Shown here: positions 8,994 to 17,979 of the stretch, piece after piece
Numbering within the stretch: the first letter of the stretch is position 1
Layout: the number at the start of each line of letters is the position of its first letter
DNA from: Aureivirga sp. CE67
GTDB lineage: Bacteria > Bacteroidota > Bacteroidia > Flavobacteriales > Flavobacteriaceae
Assembly: GCF_015767245.1 (NCBI RefSeq)
Contig: NZ_JADOTV010000007.1
Location: 98,132 to 162,131 of the forward strand
Reading direction: 5' to 3'
DNA length: 64,000 nucleotides
Notes under the pieces: model-generated
What the model was told of the DNA's origin: nothing
Database searches by the model: none
The model's input: the letters and a program-made list of their open reading frames with translations, nothing else
Position numbers and translations under genes: made by a program

Positions 8994-9940
8994 ACTTTTT
9001 CAAATAAAATTTCTCCTGTATTATTATTAAAAACCATTTGTTGTACTGTAATTCCCATTTGAATTTCTGGATTTTTCAAAATAGAAATACAATCTTCTAA
9101 ATTTTCTGGATTTTTTTGATTTAATAATTCATCTGTTTTATTAAACCTTCCACAAGAAGTTTCTTGCAGTAAGTTTTGAGAAAAATTCGTGTTTTCCAAC
9201 TTTTTGTAATCATTTGTAACAACAATATGATTTTTTTCTGGCTTTCGAATTTCAGCTCTTTTCGGAGTTCGTTCAATAACTATTTTTTCATCAGATTTTG
9301 TTCCAGAAAGAAGTAGTAAACAATCGCAAATAATGGTAGTGTTTTTCAAGATTTCTTCTGCTTCCGAAAAAGAATTACAATTAGTTAAAACATCTCTAAG
9401 TAGAAAAGTAATTGGCTGTGCAATTTCTGGAGAATCATTACTCAAAACAGCATTTAAAGTGATAGAAAATTGATTTGGTTTGTTTCCAGAAAGAACACCA
9501 ATAAAACCAACCCAACCTACAGATTTAAAAACTGTTTTTCCATTTTTTTGAAAATCGAAAACTCTCGAGTGTTTACTTAATAAATCATTTTCTGTATGCC
9601 AGTCTAAATTTCTCGAATGAAAAATAGTTCCATTATTTTCTACTGCAAAAGCTGTACAACCAAAATAAAACTTCAAAACATCATAATATAAATTAGCGAT
9701 TAAAATTTCATTTTCGGTGAATTTCGTAAAACTTGCTAAGGAAGAAATTTCTTCTAAATATTCTGTAGTAATTATCGAATTTTTATAAGAATCAATTTCA
9801 TCGAATAGAAATTCTGCTTCAGAAAGATCTGCTAAATAATACTCGATTAAATCTTCAATTTCTTTTTTGTATTTTTCTAAAAATAACCATCTTTCTTTTG
9901 CTGGTAAATCTAGATTTATAATTAAATTTTCTTTTTCCAT
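8990..9940 (-). CDS. Acid ceramidase / NAAA-like Ntn hydrolase (linear amide C-N hydrolase)
   Basis: The 316-residue protein has the signature of the choloylglycine hydrolase/acid ceramidase superfamily. A cysteine at position 95 in GCTAFAVENNG is followed by HSRNLDW, the typical stretch after the nucleophile. In this family the precursor is cleaved just before the Cys, which then acts as N-terminal nucleophile. About 94 residues precede it, similar to the alpha subunit of N-acylethanolamine acid amidases. Downstream there are conserved-looking elements: FKSVGWVGFIGVLSG, SITLNAV and VVTNDY. There is no signal peptide, so it is likely cytoplasmic, unlike lysosomal relatives. Substrates would be N-acyl amides, but none can be named. 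It sits three bases after DUF4291 in the operon. Confidence 0.8.
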   Translation of the reverse strand: MEKENLIINLDLPAKERWLFLEKYKKEIEDLIEYYLADLSEAEFLFDEIDSYKNSIITTEYLEEISSLASFTKFTENEILIANLYYDVLKFYFGCTAFAVENNGTIFHSRNLDWHTENDLLSKHSRVFDFQKNGKTVFKSVGWVGFIGVLSGNKPNQFSITLNAVLSNDSPEIAQPITFLLRDVLTNCNSFSEAEEILKNTTIICDCLLLLSGTKSDEKIVIERTPKRAEIRKPEKNHIVVTNDYKKLENTNFSQNLLQETSCGRFNKTDELLNQKNPENLEDCISILKNPEIQMGITVQQMVFNNNTGEILFEKV

Positions 9941-9942
9941 TT

Positions 9943-10572
9943 TTAAGCATAAATATTCATTCCAATTTGTTTCGCAATTGCTTCTTCATTTTTAAACTCT
10001 AAAACTCTTTCAATCGGAACATTTGGATTTTCTTTTTGCAAACTTTCTTGTTTCACGAAATCTGTAATACCAGTAATTGAAACAATCCATTCCTTATTGA
10101 ATTTTTCTAAAATTTCTCCTTTCAACCCCAGCTGAATTGCTTTTCTTTCCAATTTTTCGCCAGTAGGAGAGTGGTCAGGATCCCATTGTAGACGAACTGT
10201 AGAGTTTTGTAATTGTTTTCGCCAATTTTCTTCTGATCCGAAAATTCGTTCATCATAACTAGATTTTACAGCTTGTAAAAGAATTTCTTCAAATCCATCT
10301 CTTTTTATTTTTACAGCTAAAATTTGTTCTTGATTTGGTTTTGTCGCCCAACCAGAACGATACATCATCCACATAAAATTTGGTTTAATCCAAGTCATTC
10401 TTGTAAATGAATAATGATTTCCTCCAAACTTTTGATTTGCTACAGCAAAGTTTGCAATTTTTTCATTGAAAGCTTGATAAACAGTAATAGTTTCCTCGTC
10501 AAACTCTCCAATTATATATTTTCCTTTTTTAGGTAATTTATTTTGTTGTTCTAAGTATTTTTCCGTTTTCAT
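9943..10572 (-). CDS. DUF4291 family protein
   Basis: The 209-residue product matches the DUF4291 pattern: DEETITVYQAFNEKIA near residue 25, then FTRMTWIKPNFMWMMYRSGW, AVKIKRDGFEEIL, VRLQWDPDHSP and RKAIQLGLKG. These are family-defining segments with no assigned function. The protein is soluble and of full family length. Its 5' end overlaps the end of the sirtuin gene by 35 bases and it is followed after 2 bases by the Ntn hydrolase, so it lies in one transcription unit with both. The function is unknown. Confidence 0.88.
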   Translation of the reverse strand: MKTEKYLEQQNKLPKKGKYIIGEFDEETITVYQAFNEKIANFAVANQKFGGNHYSFTRMTWIKPNFMWMMYRSGWATKPNQEQILAVKIKRDGFEEILLQAVKSSYDERIFGSEENWRKQLQNSTVRLQWDPDHSPTGEKLERKAIQLGLKGEILEKFNKEWIVSITGITDFVKQESLQKENPNVPIERVLEFKNEEAIAKQIGMNIYA

Positions 10573-11398
10573 GTTTTATTTTTTTGATAATCGCAAGAAC
10601 TTTTTCCAAAGCTTCCGTACTTGTTTCTCTAGCTTCATATCCTTCAGAATAATCTTTTATGAAATAAGAATATTCACTATCAGCTATATTTATATCAAGA
10701 ATAGGTTGATTAAAATGACTAACTCTGTCAATTAAATGTCCAGGAATAAAAGTGGAACCAGAAGTTCCGATGATAAATAACATGGAAGAATTATCAGCAA
10801 TTTCTGTGACAGTATAAATTTTATAATATTCTTCATTATAAGTTTCATCAAACCAAAGTACATGAGGTCTTAAATATTCGCCACATTTTGGACACATTAA
10901 AAGTTTTTCTTCCTCTAAAGAAATATCGCTTTCACGTGTTTTATCCTCCAATTCAGGAAAAGGATAAAGTGTATCAGAGCATTCATTTCCACAACGAGCA
11001 TAATCTAAATCACCATGAACCAAATAAGTTCTTTCTGCTGAATTTCCAGCTTTTTTGTGTAAACTATCCACATTTTGAGAAACTAGAGCAAATTGATCAC
11101 CAAGTAAATCTTCTATTTCTTTTAAAATAAAATGACCACGATTTGGTTCTGCTTTTCTACAAATAGTTTTACGGAATAAAAACCATTTCCAAACTTCGAT
11201 TGCATTAAGATTAAACATTCGAAAAGTTCCGATTTCTGGTCCTTTGTAGTTTTTAGAACCAATTTTCCAAAAGCCTTCTTTTCCTCTAAATGTCGGAATT
11301 CTACTTTCTACACTTAAACCAGCTCCAACTAAAAATGTGATATGCTTACCAGAAAATATAGCTTTTTCAAGTTCTTTTTCAAATTTTGTCCAGTTCAT
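10538..11398 (-). CDS. Sir2 family NAD-dependent protein deacylase
   Basis: The 286-residue sirtuin shows the NAD-binding motifs LVGAGLSVESRIPTFRG (residues about 19-35) and SQNVDSLH, and a catalytic His in LVHGDL. It also has a four-cysteine zinc ribbon (CGNEC ... CPKC) and a C-terminal GTSGS motif. It would remove acyl groups from protein lysines using NAD+. I start it at ATG 11398 (MNWTKFEKELE). A longer frame from 11461 would run through the sulP terminator hairpin and would not be a natural N-terminus. It is the first gene of a five-gene operon with DUF4291, an Ntn hydrolase and two small membrane proteins. A role in NAD signalling or defence is possible but not shown. Confidence 0.88.
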   Translation of the reverse strand: MNWTKFEKELEKAIFSGKHITFLVGAGLSVESRIPTFRGKEGFWKIGSKNYKGPEIGTFRMFNLNAIEVWKWFLFRKTICRKAEPNRGHFILKEIEDLLGDQFALVSQNVDSLHKKAGNSAERTYLVHGDLDYARCGNECSDTLYPFPELEDKTRESDISLEEEKLLMCPKCGEYLRPHVLWFDETYNEEYYKIYTVTEIADNSSMLFIIGTSGSTFIPGHLIDRVSHFNQPILDINIADSEYSYFIKDYSEGYEARETSTEALEKVLAIIKKIKHENGKILRTTK

Positions 11399-11422
11399 TA
11401 GTTTTTTTTCGCTAAAATAAAA

Positions 11423-11451
11423 AAAAGAGACCACTAATTGTGATCTCTTTT
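11423..11451 (-). terminator. Terminator of the sulP gene
   Basis: An AAAAGAGA/TCTCTTTT stem extended by CAC/GTG is followed on the minus strand by TTTTTTTTATTTT. It separates sulP from the sirtuin operon and decides the sirtuin start. Confidence 0.85.
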
Positions 11452-11484
11452 GGCATTTCATAAAAAAATAATATAATTCTCTGT

Positions 11485-13017
11485 TTAAACCATTTTTAGA
11501 GTATCCTTAAATACTTCGGTATAACAGTTAGGGTTATCAATTATTCCTTTTTCAGAAATAACTTTTACCTTAATATTTTTATTTGCAGATTTTGCAGCAA
11601 AATCCTCTAAGATTTCAATAATATCATGATCTAGATATACTGTATTTCTTACATCTAATTCTAAAGATGTGTTTGCAGGTACTCTATCTAATTCTTTTAA
11701 AATTGCTCCTTTGTTGAAGAAAGTTACCTCTTCAGCTAAAGTCATTTTCATTACATTATCACTCACATTTTCTTCGTGTAAGAAGTGAGAGTTTTGATAA
11801 GATTTTAAAAGAACAACTAATACTCCTACAGCTAATCCTAATCCAATTCCGATTAATAAATCAGCAAAAACAATTCCTCCAACTGTTACAACGAATGGTA
11901 AAGATTGTTTCCATCCTAATTTGTACATACTAACAAATAAAGCAGGTTTTGCTAATTTATACCCAACAATTAAAAGAACGGCAGCTAATACAGATAAAGG
12001 AATTTTATTTAATAAAACAGGAATCGTTACTACAGAAATTAATAATAAAAATCCGTGTAAAATTGCAGACATTTTACTTCTACCTCCTGATTGGATGTTT
12101 GCAGAAGAACGAACAATTACCTGAGTAATAGGCAATCCTCCAATCATACCTGATAAAATATTTCCAGCTCCTTGAGCGAATAACTCTCTATTTGTAGGTG
12201 TCACATTCTTGTGTGGGTCTAATTTATCTGTTGCTTCCACACATAATAAAGTCTCTAAACTTGCAACTAATGCCATTGTAAAAGCAGTTAACCAAATTTC
12301 AGAATTCCCAATTGCAGCAAAGTTTGGTGTAACGAATAGGTTTTTGAATGCATCAAAACTATCTGGTACAGGAACTTCAACTAATTGACTACTTAAGAAG
12401 TTTAAAGAATCTGATCCTTGGCTGTATGTGAAAAATAAAATTCCGACAACAACAGCAACGATTGGCCCTTGAATGATTGTGAAGATTTTTCCTTTTTTAG
12501 ACAATACCGAACTCCAAAGAAGTAAGATTGCTAAACTGACAACTCCAACAATAACAGCTCCTGTTTGGAAACTATCACCGATTGTAGCTAATTCTTCATA
12601 AGTTTTATATCCAAAAAAGATTGGTATCTGTTTTTTAAAGATGATAATACCAATACCTGTTAACATTCCTTTAATTACTGAAGAAGGGAAATAATACCCG
12701 ATAACTCCAAATTTTAAGACTCCAAATAATATTTGAATAGCTCCAGCTAATACTACAGCTACAAGAAAATTTTCGAAACCTAAAGAATTGATAGCAGTAA
12801 GAACAATTACAGCAAGTCCGGCAGCTGGCCCACTTACTCCAATTTTAGATCCACTTATTGCTCCAACTAAGATTCCTCCAATAATTCCAGATATTAATCC
12901 AGAGAATAATGGCGCACCACTTGCTAAAGCAATTCCCAAACACAGAGGTAGGGCTACGAAAAACACTACAATACTTGCAGGTAAATCGCTTTTAAATGTT
13001 GAAAAGATGTCCTTCAT
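11485..13017 (-). CDS. SulP/SLC26 family inorganic anion transporter with STAS domain
   Basis: From ATG 13017 the protein has 510 residues; a longer frame from 13047 begins inside the promoter. The N-terminal 400 residues are hydrophobic, with the SulP features DLPASIVVFFVALPLCLGIALASGAP, SGPAAGLAVI and GMIGGLPITQVIVRSSANIQSGG. Residues about 425-510 form a cytoplasmic STAS domain (ELDRVPANTSLELDVRN...DHDIIEILEDF). Family members carry bicarbonate, sulfate or dicarboxylates; the GMIGGLPIT motif is shared with BicA/YbaR-like carriers, but the substrate is uncertain. It is monocistronic, with a good promoter (13045-13073) and a strong terminator. Confidence 0.92.
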   Translation of the reverse strand: MKDIFSTFKSDLPASIVVFFVALPLCLGIALASGAPLFSGLISGIIGGILVGAISGSKIGVSGPAAGLAVIVLTAINSLGFENFLVAVVLAGAIQILFGVLKFGVIGYYFPSSVIKGMLTGIGIIIFKKQIPIFFGYKTYEELATIGDSFQTGAVIVGVVSLAILLLWSSVLSKKGKIFTIIQGPIVAVVVGILFFTYSQGSDSLNFLSSQLVEVPVPDSFDAFKNLFVTPNFAAIGNSEIWLTAFTMALVASLETLLCVEATDKLDPHKNVTPTNRELFAQGAGNILSGMIGGLPITQVIVRSSANIQSGGRSKMSAILHGFLLLISVVTIPVLLNKIPLSVLAAVLLIVGYKLAKPALFVSMYKLGWKQSLPFVVTVGGIVFADLLIGIGLGLAVGVLVVLLKSYQNSHFLHEENVSDNVMKMTLAEEVTFFNKGAILKELDRVPANTSLELDVRNTVYLDHDIIEILEDFAAKSANKNIKVKVISEKGIIDNPNCYTEVFKDTLKMV

Positions 13018-13044
13018 AAATTCAATTAAAATTATTTTTCTGAG

Positions 13045-13073
13045 CAAATATAATAGAAAAAAAACAAAAACAA
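13045..13073 (-). promoter_or_regulatory. sulP promoter (TTG-N18-TATATTTG)
   Basis: On the minus strand TTG (13073-13071) is followed after 18 bases by TATATTTG (13052-13045), an exact fit to the Bacteroidota -33/-7 consensus. It lies 28 bases upstream of the chosen sulP ATG. Confidence 0.75.
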
Positions 13074-13400
13074 TAGTAATACTATCATTAAAAAATGTAA
13101 AACTTCTATCAATAAAATCAATACTTTAACATTTTGATTGCTTTACAATTATGAATTTCTAGGAATGACTAGGTTTTGAGAAGAAAAACTTTTAAATTAT
13201 TTAGAATAAATATAAATAGTTTTAACAAAAAAATAACATAAAAAATACGAGTGCATTAACAAAATTTATCGTGAAAATGAGGTTTTATGACTAAAAAAAT
13301 GAAAAAATGAAGTGTTTTACGGAAAACCGTAAGTAATTATGATTCTCAATTCTCAATTTTGTTAAGGAAAGAAAAAGTAATTAAAAAGAACAAAAAAAAT
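13074..13400. other. Intergenic region between sulP and the 256-aa hypothetical gene
   Basis: About 330 AT-rich bases without a supported gene. The pair TTCTCAATTCTCAATT near 13343-13358 repeats a 9-base motif that recurs upstream of acs (15230). Otherwise nothing recognisable is seen. Confidence 0.6.
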
Positions 13401-14171
13401 ATGAACTTGTATTGGAGAGGTGTGATAAATCAGATTAAAAAAAGAAGTTTATCTTTTAAAAAAATGCATCTTTTTGTAAATAAAAAATGGGTTCTAGTTT
13501 CTGATGGTAAAAACAAAGAAACGCTTATTTTTAAAGAAAATGGAAAACTGATTTTATCAGAAAATGGAAGTGCAAAAATTGGTTCATGGGAATATATGCA
13601 TGAATCTAAAACTTTATTAATTGATAGAGTTTCGAGTAAAATATTGTTGAATGAAGAATATTTGGATGAAGCAATTATGATTTTTAGAGAAGACAAATTT
13701 GAAGATGTTTTTTATTGTTATAAAAATGAAGAAGTTTGTATTCAACCGAAAAGTATTATAGAATATTTGGATGAAATGAGAATTCATATTTCAAATATTC
13801 GATTTATCGAATTAGAATCTGGAGAGTTTTTAGAAGTTTTAATTCGAGAAGATAAATCCAGATACAAGGTAGGAGATTTTGTGAGTTTTAATGCAAAACC
13901 TGTGAAGGATGGTTATTATAAAATCAAAGGAAAAAGATTACACCTGAAAATCAAGGATAGTAAAATTGCCAAAAAAATGAAAGAAAGAACTTATACTTCT
14001 CAGGATGGGAAACAAATCAATATTTTGCAAAAATCTTCTTGGTCTATTAAAAAAGGAGATTTTGTTTATTCTACCGAATTTGAATATATCACAGATTTAA
14101 TCCAATTAACAAATCATAAATCTTTAAAGGTAATTGATGGTGAAATTGAGAAAATATATAGAGGAATTTGA
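13401..14171 (+). CDS. Hypothetical 256-aa protein
   Basis: I start at ATG 13401 (MNLYWRGVINQIKKRS); an upstream TTG frame adds only a Lys-rich tail. The protein is soluble and Lys-rich, with no signal peptide. The first half contains a beta-rich segment (NKKWVLVSDGKNKETLIFKENGK, then KIGSWEYM), like the lipocalin-type stress-response fold in which a value is displayed as text. The second half contains RYKVGDFVSFNAKPVKDGYYKIKGKRLHLKIKD, which reads as two short beta repeats. No family is recognised. It is probably monocistronic, just upstream of xerD. Confidence 0.75.
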   Translation: MNLYWRGVINQIKKRSLSFKKMHLFVNKKWVLVSDGKNKETLIFKENGKLILSENGSAKIGSWEYMHESKTLLIDRVSSKILLNEEYLDEAIMIFREDKFEDVFYCYKNEEVCIQPKSIIEYLDEMRIHISNIRFIELESGEFLEVLIREDKSRYKVGDFVSFNAKPVKDGYYKIKGKRLHLKIKDSKIAKKMKERTYTSQDGKQINILQKSSWSIKKGDFVYSTEFEYITDLIQLTNHKSLKVIDGEIEKIYRGI

Positions 14172-14282
14172 TTAATAATTCAATAATATAAAATTTTAAG
14201 AGCAAATTTGTTTTTTTATAGAATTAGAAATCGTTTTTTTGTAAATTAGAATTTATTTAACATCAAATTTATTAAGAGGATT

Positions 14283-15191
14283 ATGAAATGGGAAAATGCT
14301 TTGTTAGAATATAAATTGTATTTAAAATTAGAAAGAGGTTTATCTCAAAATTCTATTGAAAGCTATGAAAACGATCTTACAAAACTTATCACTTATATAA
14401 ACGATAATGAAATTGAGAAATCTCCTTTGACTATCGAAGCAGATATTATTACAACTTTTATTCATGAAATTTCGGATATTATAAATCCAAGATCGCAAGC
14501 AAGATTACTTTCGGCTTTTCGTAGTTTTTTTGAATTTTTAATTTATGAAGAATATAGATCTTCAAATCCAACAGATACAATTGATACACCAAAAATTGGT
14601 AGAAAATTACCAGATACTTTATCTATTGAAGAAATAGATTCTATTGTGGAAGCAATTGATTTGTCACATCCGCAAGGAGAGAGGAATTTTGTTATTATTG
14701 AATTACTTTATAGTTGTGGTCTTCGTGTGAGCGAGTTGATTACACTACGTCTTTCAGATTTGTTTTTCGAAGAAGGATTTATTCGTGTTGTTGGAAAAGG
14801 AGATAAGCAGCGATTTATTCCAATTAACGAAAGTACGCAACATTTAATTTTGGAATACATCAAAAATTCTCGTTCCAAAATAAAAGTAAATGATTCTTTT
14901 TCGGACACTTTATTTTTAAATAGAAGAGGGAAACAATTGACAAGAAATATGATTTTTATAATCATAAAAGAAACAGCAAAAACTGCTGGTGTTACCAAAA
15001 AAATAAGTCCACATACTTTTAGACATTCTTTTGCAACACATCTTTTAGAAGGTGGAGCAGATTTGCGTTCCATCCAACAATTACTAGGACATGAGAGTAT
15101 AACTACTACAGAAATTTATATGCATTTAGATCAAAAATTCTTAAAAAATGTATTGACTAAATTTCATCCAAGAAGTACAGAAGAAGTTTAG
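14283..15191 (+). CDS. xerD: Tyrosine recombinase XerD
   Basis: This is a 302-residue chromosome-dimer resolution recombinase acting at dif with XerC. The N-terminal SAM-like core-binding domain covers residues 1-85 (YKLYLKLERGLSQNSIESYENDL). The catalytic domain carries the tyrosine-recombinase residues: Arg in SCGLRVSEL (about 147), Lys in VVGKGDKQR, HxxR in HTFRHSF (about 242-245), His in LGHESI and Tyr in TEIYMHLD (about 277). Length and sequence match housekeeping XerD, not phage or integron integrases, and no att sites are seen nearby. It may be XerC in name by other criteria, but the XerD assignment is preferred. Confidence 0.9.
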   Translation: MKWENALLEYKLYLKLERGLSQNSIESYENDLTKLITYINDNEIEKSPLTIEADIITTFIHEISDIINPRSQARLLSAFRSFFEFLIYEEYRSSNPTDTIDTPKIGRKLPDTLSIEEIDSIVEAIDLSHPQGERNFVIIELLYSCGLRVSELITLRLSDLFFEEGFIRVVGKGDKQRFIPINESTQHLILEYIKNSRSKIKVNDSFSDTLFLNRRGKQLTRNMIFIIIKETAKTAGVTKKISPHTFRHSFATHLLEGGADLRSIQQLLGHESITTTEIYMHLDQKFLKNVLTKFHPRSTEEV

Positions 15192-15300
15192 TTTTTAGGT
15201 TTTCTTGGTTTCTGAAAATTTAAAATTATTCTCAATTTGTGTTTGTAAGTTTAAATTAATTGTAAATATTATTTAAATTTAGCAAAAATGAATTGAGAAT

Positions 15301-17193
15301 ATGAATAATATAGTAAATACGCAAGAATATATAGAGACTTATAATAAAAGTATCAACCATCCAGAAGAATTTTGGGCAGAAATCGCAGAAGATTTTCAAT
15401 GGCACAAAAAATGGGATAAAGTTTTGGAATGGGATTTTCGTAAACCTGAAATAAAATGGTTTCAGGGAGGAAAATTAAATATTACAGAAAATTGCTTAGA
15501 CAGACATTTAGAAAAAAGTGGTGATAAAATTGCTTTTTATTGGGAACCAAACAATCCTTTTGAAGAAAATCGAACTTTAACTTATAGAGAATTACATGAA
15601 GAGGTTTGCAAATTTGCAAATGTTCTAAAGAAAAATAATATTCAAAAAGGAGATAAAGTTTGTATTTACATGCCAATGGTTCCAGAATTGGCAATTGCGA
15701 TGTTGGCGTGTGCAAGAATTGGAGCAGTGCATTCTATTGTTTTTGCAGGATTTTCTTCAGAAGCTTTAGCAACAAGAATTAATGATGCAAGTTGTAAAAT
15801 GCTAATCACAGCAGATGGAACTTATAGAGGAACTAAAAAAATTGAACTAAAAGAAATTTGTGATGCTGCATTAGAAAAATGTGATTCTGTAGAAAAAATG
15901 ATTGTTTATAATCGAACTTCAGAAGAAACAAATATGCAAGAAGGACGAGATCTTTGGTGGCATGAAGAAATGAAAACTAGTTCTTCAGAATGTGAAGCAG
16001 CTTCAATGGATGCTGAAGATATGTTGTTTATTCTTTATACCTCAGGTTCTACAGGAAAACCAAAAGGAATGGTTCATACAACGGCTGGGTATATGATTTA
16101 TACAAATTATACATTCAAAAATGTTTTTCAATACCAACCACAAGATATTTATTGGTGTACGGCTGATATTGGTTGGATTACGGGGCATTCTTATATTGTG
16201 TATGGTCCGCTTTCAAATGGAGCAAGTTCTGTAATGTTTGAAGGAATTCCATCTTTTCCAGATTATGGAAGATTTTGGCAAATTGTTGAAAAATATAATG
16301 TGAATCATTTTTATACAGCACCAACGGCAATTCGCTCTTTAGCAAAACAACCAGTTTCTTTTATTAATAATCATGATACTTCGAGTTTAAAAGTTTTGGG
16401 AACTGTTGGAGAGCCAATTAATGAAGAAGCTTGGCATTGGTATGATGAAAATGTTGGAAAAGGAAAATGTCCGATTGTGGATACTTGGTGGCAAACAGAA
16501 ACTGGAGGAATGATGATTAGTTCTCTAGCTGGAGTTACACCACAAAAACCAACGTATGCAACATTGCCTTTACCAGGAGTACAACCTGTTTTGTTGGATG
16601 ATGAAGGAAAAGAAATTCATACAAATCCAGCAGAAGGGAAGTTAGCAATAAAATTTCCGTGGCCTTCGATTGCAAGAACGATTTATGGAAATCATGAGCG
16701 ATATAAAAAAGTGTATTTTTCTGCCTATGATAATTATTATTTTACAGGAGATGGAGCTTATCGTGATGAAAATGGAAATTATAGAATTACAGGTAGAGTA
16801 GATGATGTAATTATTGTTTCTGGACATAATCTTGGAACAGCGCCAATTGAAAATGCCATAAATGAACATAAATTTGTTGTAGAAAGCGCAATTGTAGGTT
16901 TTCCTCATGAAATAAAAGGAACGGCGATGTATGCTTTTGTAACGCTTTATGATAAAGGAAATAAAAGTGAAGAATTAAAGAAAGAAATCAATCAGATGAT
17001 TGCTGAGAAAATTGGAGCAATTGCAAAATGTGATAAAATTCAATTTGTGCGAAGTTTACCAAAGACAAGATCTGGGAAAATTATGCGTAGAATTCTGAGA
17101 AAAATTGCTTGTAATGAAATGAGTAATCTTGGAGATGTTTCTACACTTTTAAATCCAGATGTTGTGGAAGAAATTATTGAGCATAGGTTGTAA
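15301..17193 (+). CDS. acs: Acetyl-CoA synthetase (AMP-forming)
   Basis: The 630-residue enzyme activates acetate to acetyl-CoA through acetyl-AMP. The N-terminal ACAS segment has FWAEIAEDFQWHKKWDKVLEW, and the P-loop is YTSGSTGKPKGMVHT (about residues 245-260). The acetate-pocket and adenylate motifs are VDTWWQTETGGMM and YFTGDGAYRDENGNY, followed by GRVDDVIIVSGHNLGTAPIE. The C-terminal TRSGKIMRR holds the catalytic Lys (about 590) that is often acetylation-controlled; a sirtuin gene lies 4 kb away on the other strand. The length is normal. It is monocistronic and ends at a shared bidirectional terminator. Confidence 0.96.
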   Translation: MNNIVNTQEYIETYNKSINHPEEFWAEIAEDFQWHKKWDKVLEWDFRKPEIKWFQGGKLNITENCLDRHLEKSGDKIAFYWEPNNPFEENRTLTYRELHEEVCKFANVLKKNNIQKGDKVCIYMPMVPELAIAMLACARIGAVHSIVFAGFSSEALATRINDASCKMLITADGTYRGTKKIELKEICDAALEKCDSVEKMIVYNRTSEETNMQEGRDLWWHEEMKTSSSECEAASMDAEDMLFILYTSGSTGKPKGMVHTTAGYMIYTNYTFKNVFQYQPQDIYWCTADIGWITGHSYIVYGPLSNGASSVMFEGIPSFPDYGRFWQIVEKYNVNHFYTAPTAIRSLAKQPVSFINNHDTSSLKVLGTVGEPINEEAWHWYDENVGKGKCPIVDTWWQTETGGMMISSLAGVTPQKPTYATLPLPGVQPVLLDDEGKEIHTNPAEGKLAIKFPWPSIARTIYGNHERYKKVYFSAYDNYYFTGDGAYRDENGNYRITGRVDDVIIVSGHNLGTAPIENAINEHKFVVESAIVGFPHEIKGTAMYAFVTLYDKGNKSEELKKEINQMIAEKIGAIAKCDKIQFVRSLPKTRSGKIMRRILRKIACNEMSNLGDVSTLLNPDVVEEIIEHRL

Positions 17194-17208
17194 AGAATAA
17201 CAAAAGAA

Positions 17209-17237
17209 AAAAGCTGCTAAATTATATTAGCAGCTTT
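17209..17237. terminator. Bidirectional terminator between acs and the barrel gene
   Basis: A perfect 11-bp stem (AAAGCTGCTAA / TTAGCAGCTTT) with a 6-base loop has A/T-runs on both sides, between convergent genes. Confidence 0.85.
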
Positions 17238-17241
17238 AGTT

Positions 17242-17937
17242 TTAATATCTTTCTGTAAAATAATATTTAAGAGAAAAAGCTAAAAATCCTTCGCTAGATT
17301 CCATTAAATATGGTGTTGATAAATTTCTTGAATAATCTACATTAAAAGCCATTTTTTTATACTCAGCTTCTAGTCCAACTGTCCAAAATAAAGAATAAGG
17401 CTGCTCCGATTCTAAGCTTCCACCATAAGTTTCTTCTTCTTCAAAATATTCATATCCTTCATTAGAATCTGCTTTTTCAAATCCATGACCTAAGTTTAGT
17501 ATCCCACCAGCATTTACTCTTAAAAGTAATTCATCATCTTTGTTTAAAAATACATAGTTTAATTTAAAAGGCATCATAAAAGAAAGCATTCTAAATTTAG
17601 TATCATGTGTTTTTAAGTCATCGTCATTATTATTATGATAATTATTTTCTACAGTCTTTACTGAAATTACACTTTTTTGGAATTCTAATCCTGAAGATAT
17701 TTCGAAATATTCACCAATTATATAGTTTGAAGTGAAACCAACATTCCACCCAAGTCCTGGAGATGTACTACTAACATCTGTATTTAAAGTGTAAATGTTT
17801 ATACCAGCTTTAACTCCAAATCTGTAATCTGCATGATTAAAAAATGCACCTCCATTGTAGAATTGTGCATTTATTGTTTGAAATGATAAGATAGTAATCA
17901 AAATTATCAATAATTTCATAGGTGTTTTTCTTTTCAT
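17242..17937 (-). CDS. Outer-membrane beta-barrel protein (PorT-like), paralogue 1
   Basis: The 231-residue protein has a signal peptide (residues 1-24, ending INA-QF) and alternating aromatic/hydrophobic strands ending in SLKYYF, as in outer-membrane barrels of the OMP_b-brl family. It includes FGVKAGINIYTL early on, typical of PorT-type proteins. Its C-terminal third is similar to the next gene (YKKMAFNVDYSRNLSTPY vs YKKTAISFNYSKSISNPY), indicating tandem duplication. The function is unknown; no sign of a porin-like large barrel. It follows its paralogue after 42 bases in the same direction and is probably co-transcribed. Confidence 0.85.
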   Translation of the reverse strand: MKRKTPMKLLIILITILSFQTINAQFYNGGAFFNHADYRFGVKAGINIYTLNTDVSSTSPGLGWNVGFTSNYIIGEYFEISSGLEFQKSVISVKTVENNYHNNNDDDLKTHDTKFRMLSFMMPFKLNYVFLNKDDELLLRVNAGGILNLGHGFEKADSNEGYEYFEEEETYGGSLESEQPYSLFWTVGLEAEYKKMAFNVDYSRNLSTPYLMESSEGFLAFSLKYYFTERY

Positions 17938-17979
17938 TTTGATAATATTTAGTATTAATATGTAATTGTTTTAGGTTAG

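Noticed and set aside
10538-11398. Sirtuin as a known anti-phage effector (ThsA, DSR, or SIR2-HerA type)
   Set aside because: It is a compact canonical deacylase with a zinc ribbon and lacks SLOG or HerA partners; any defence role would be new and is only a hypothesis.
14283-15191. Tyrosine recombinase as evidence of a phage, integron or integrative element
   Set aside because: The sequence and length match housekeeping XerD; no att sites, cassettes or phage genes are near.
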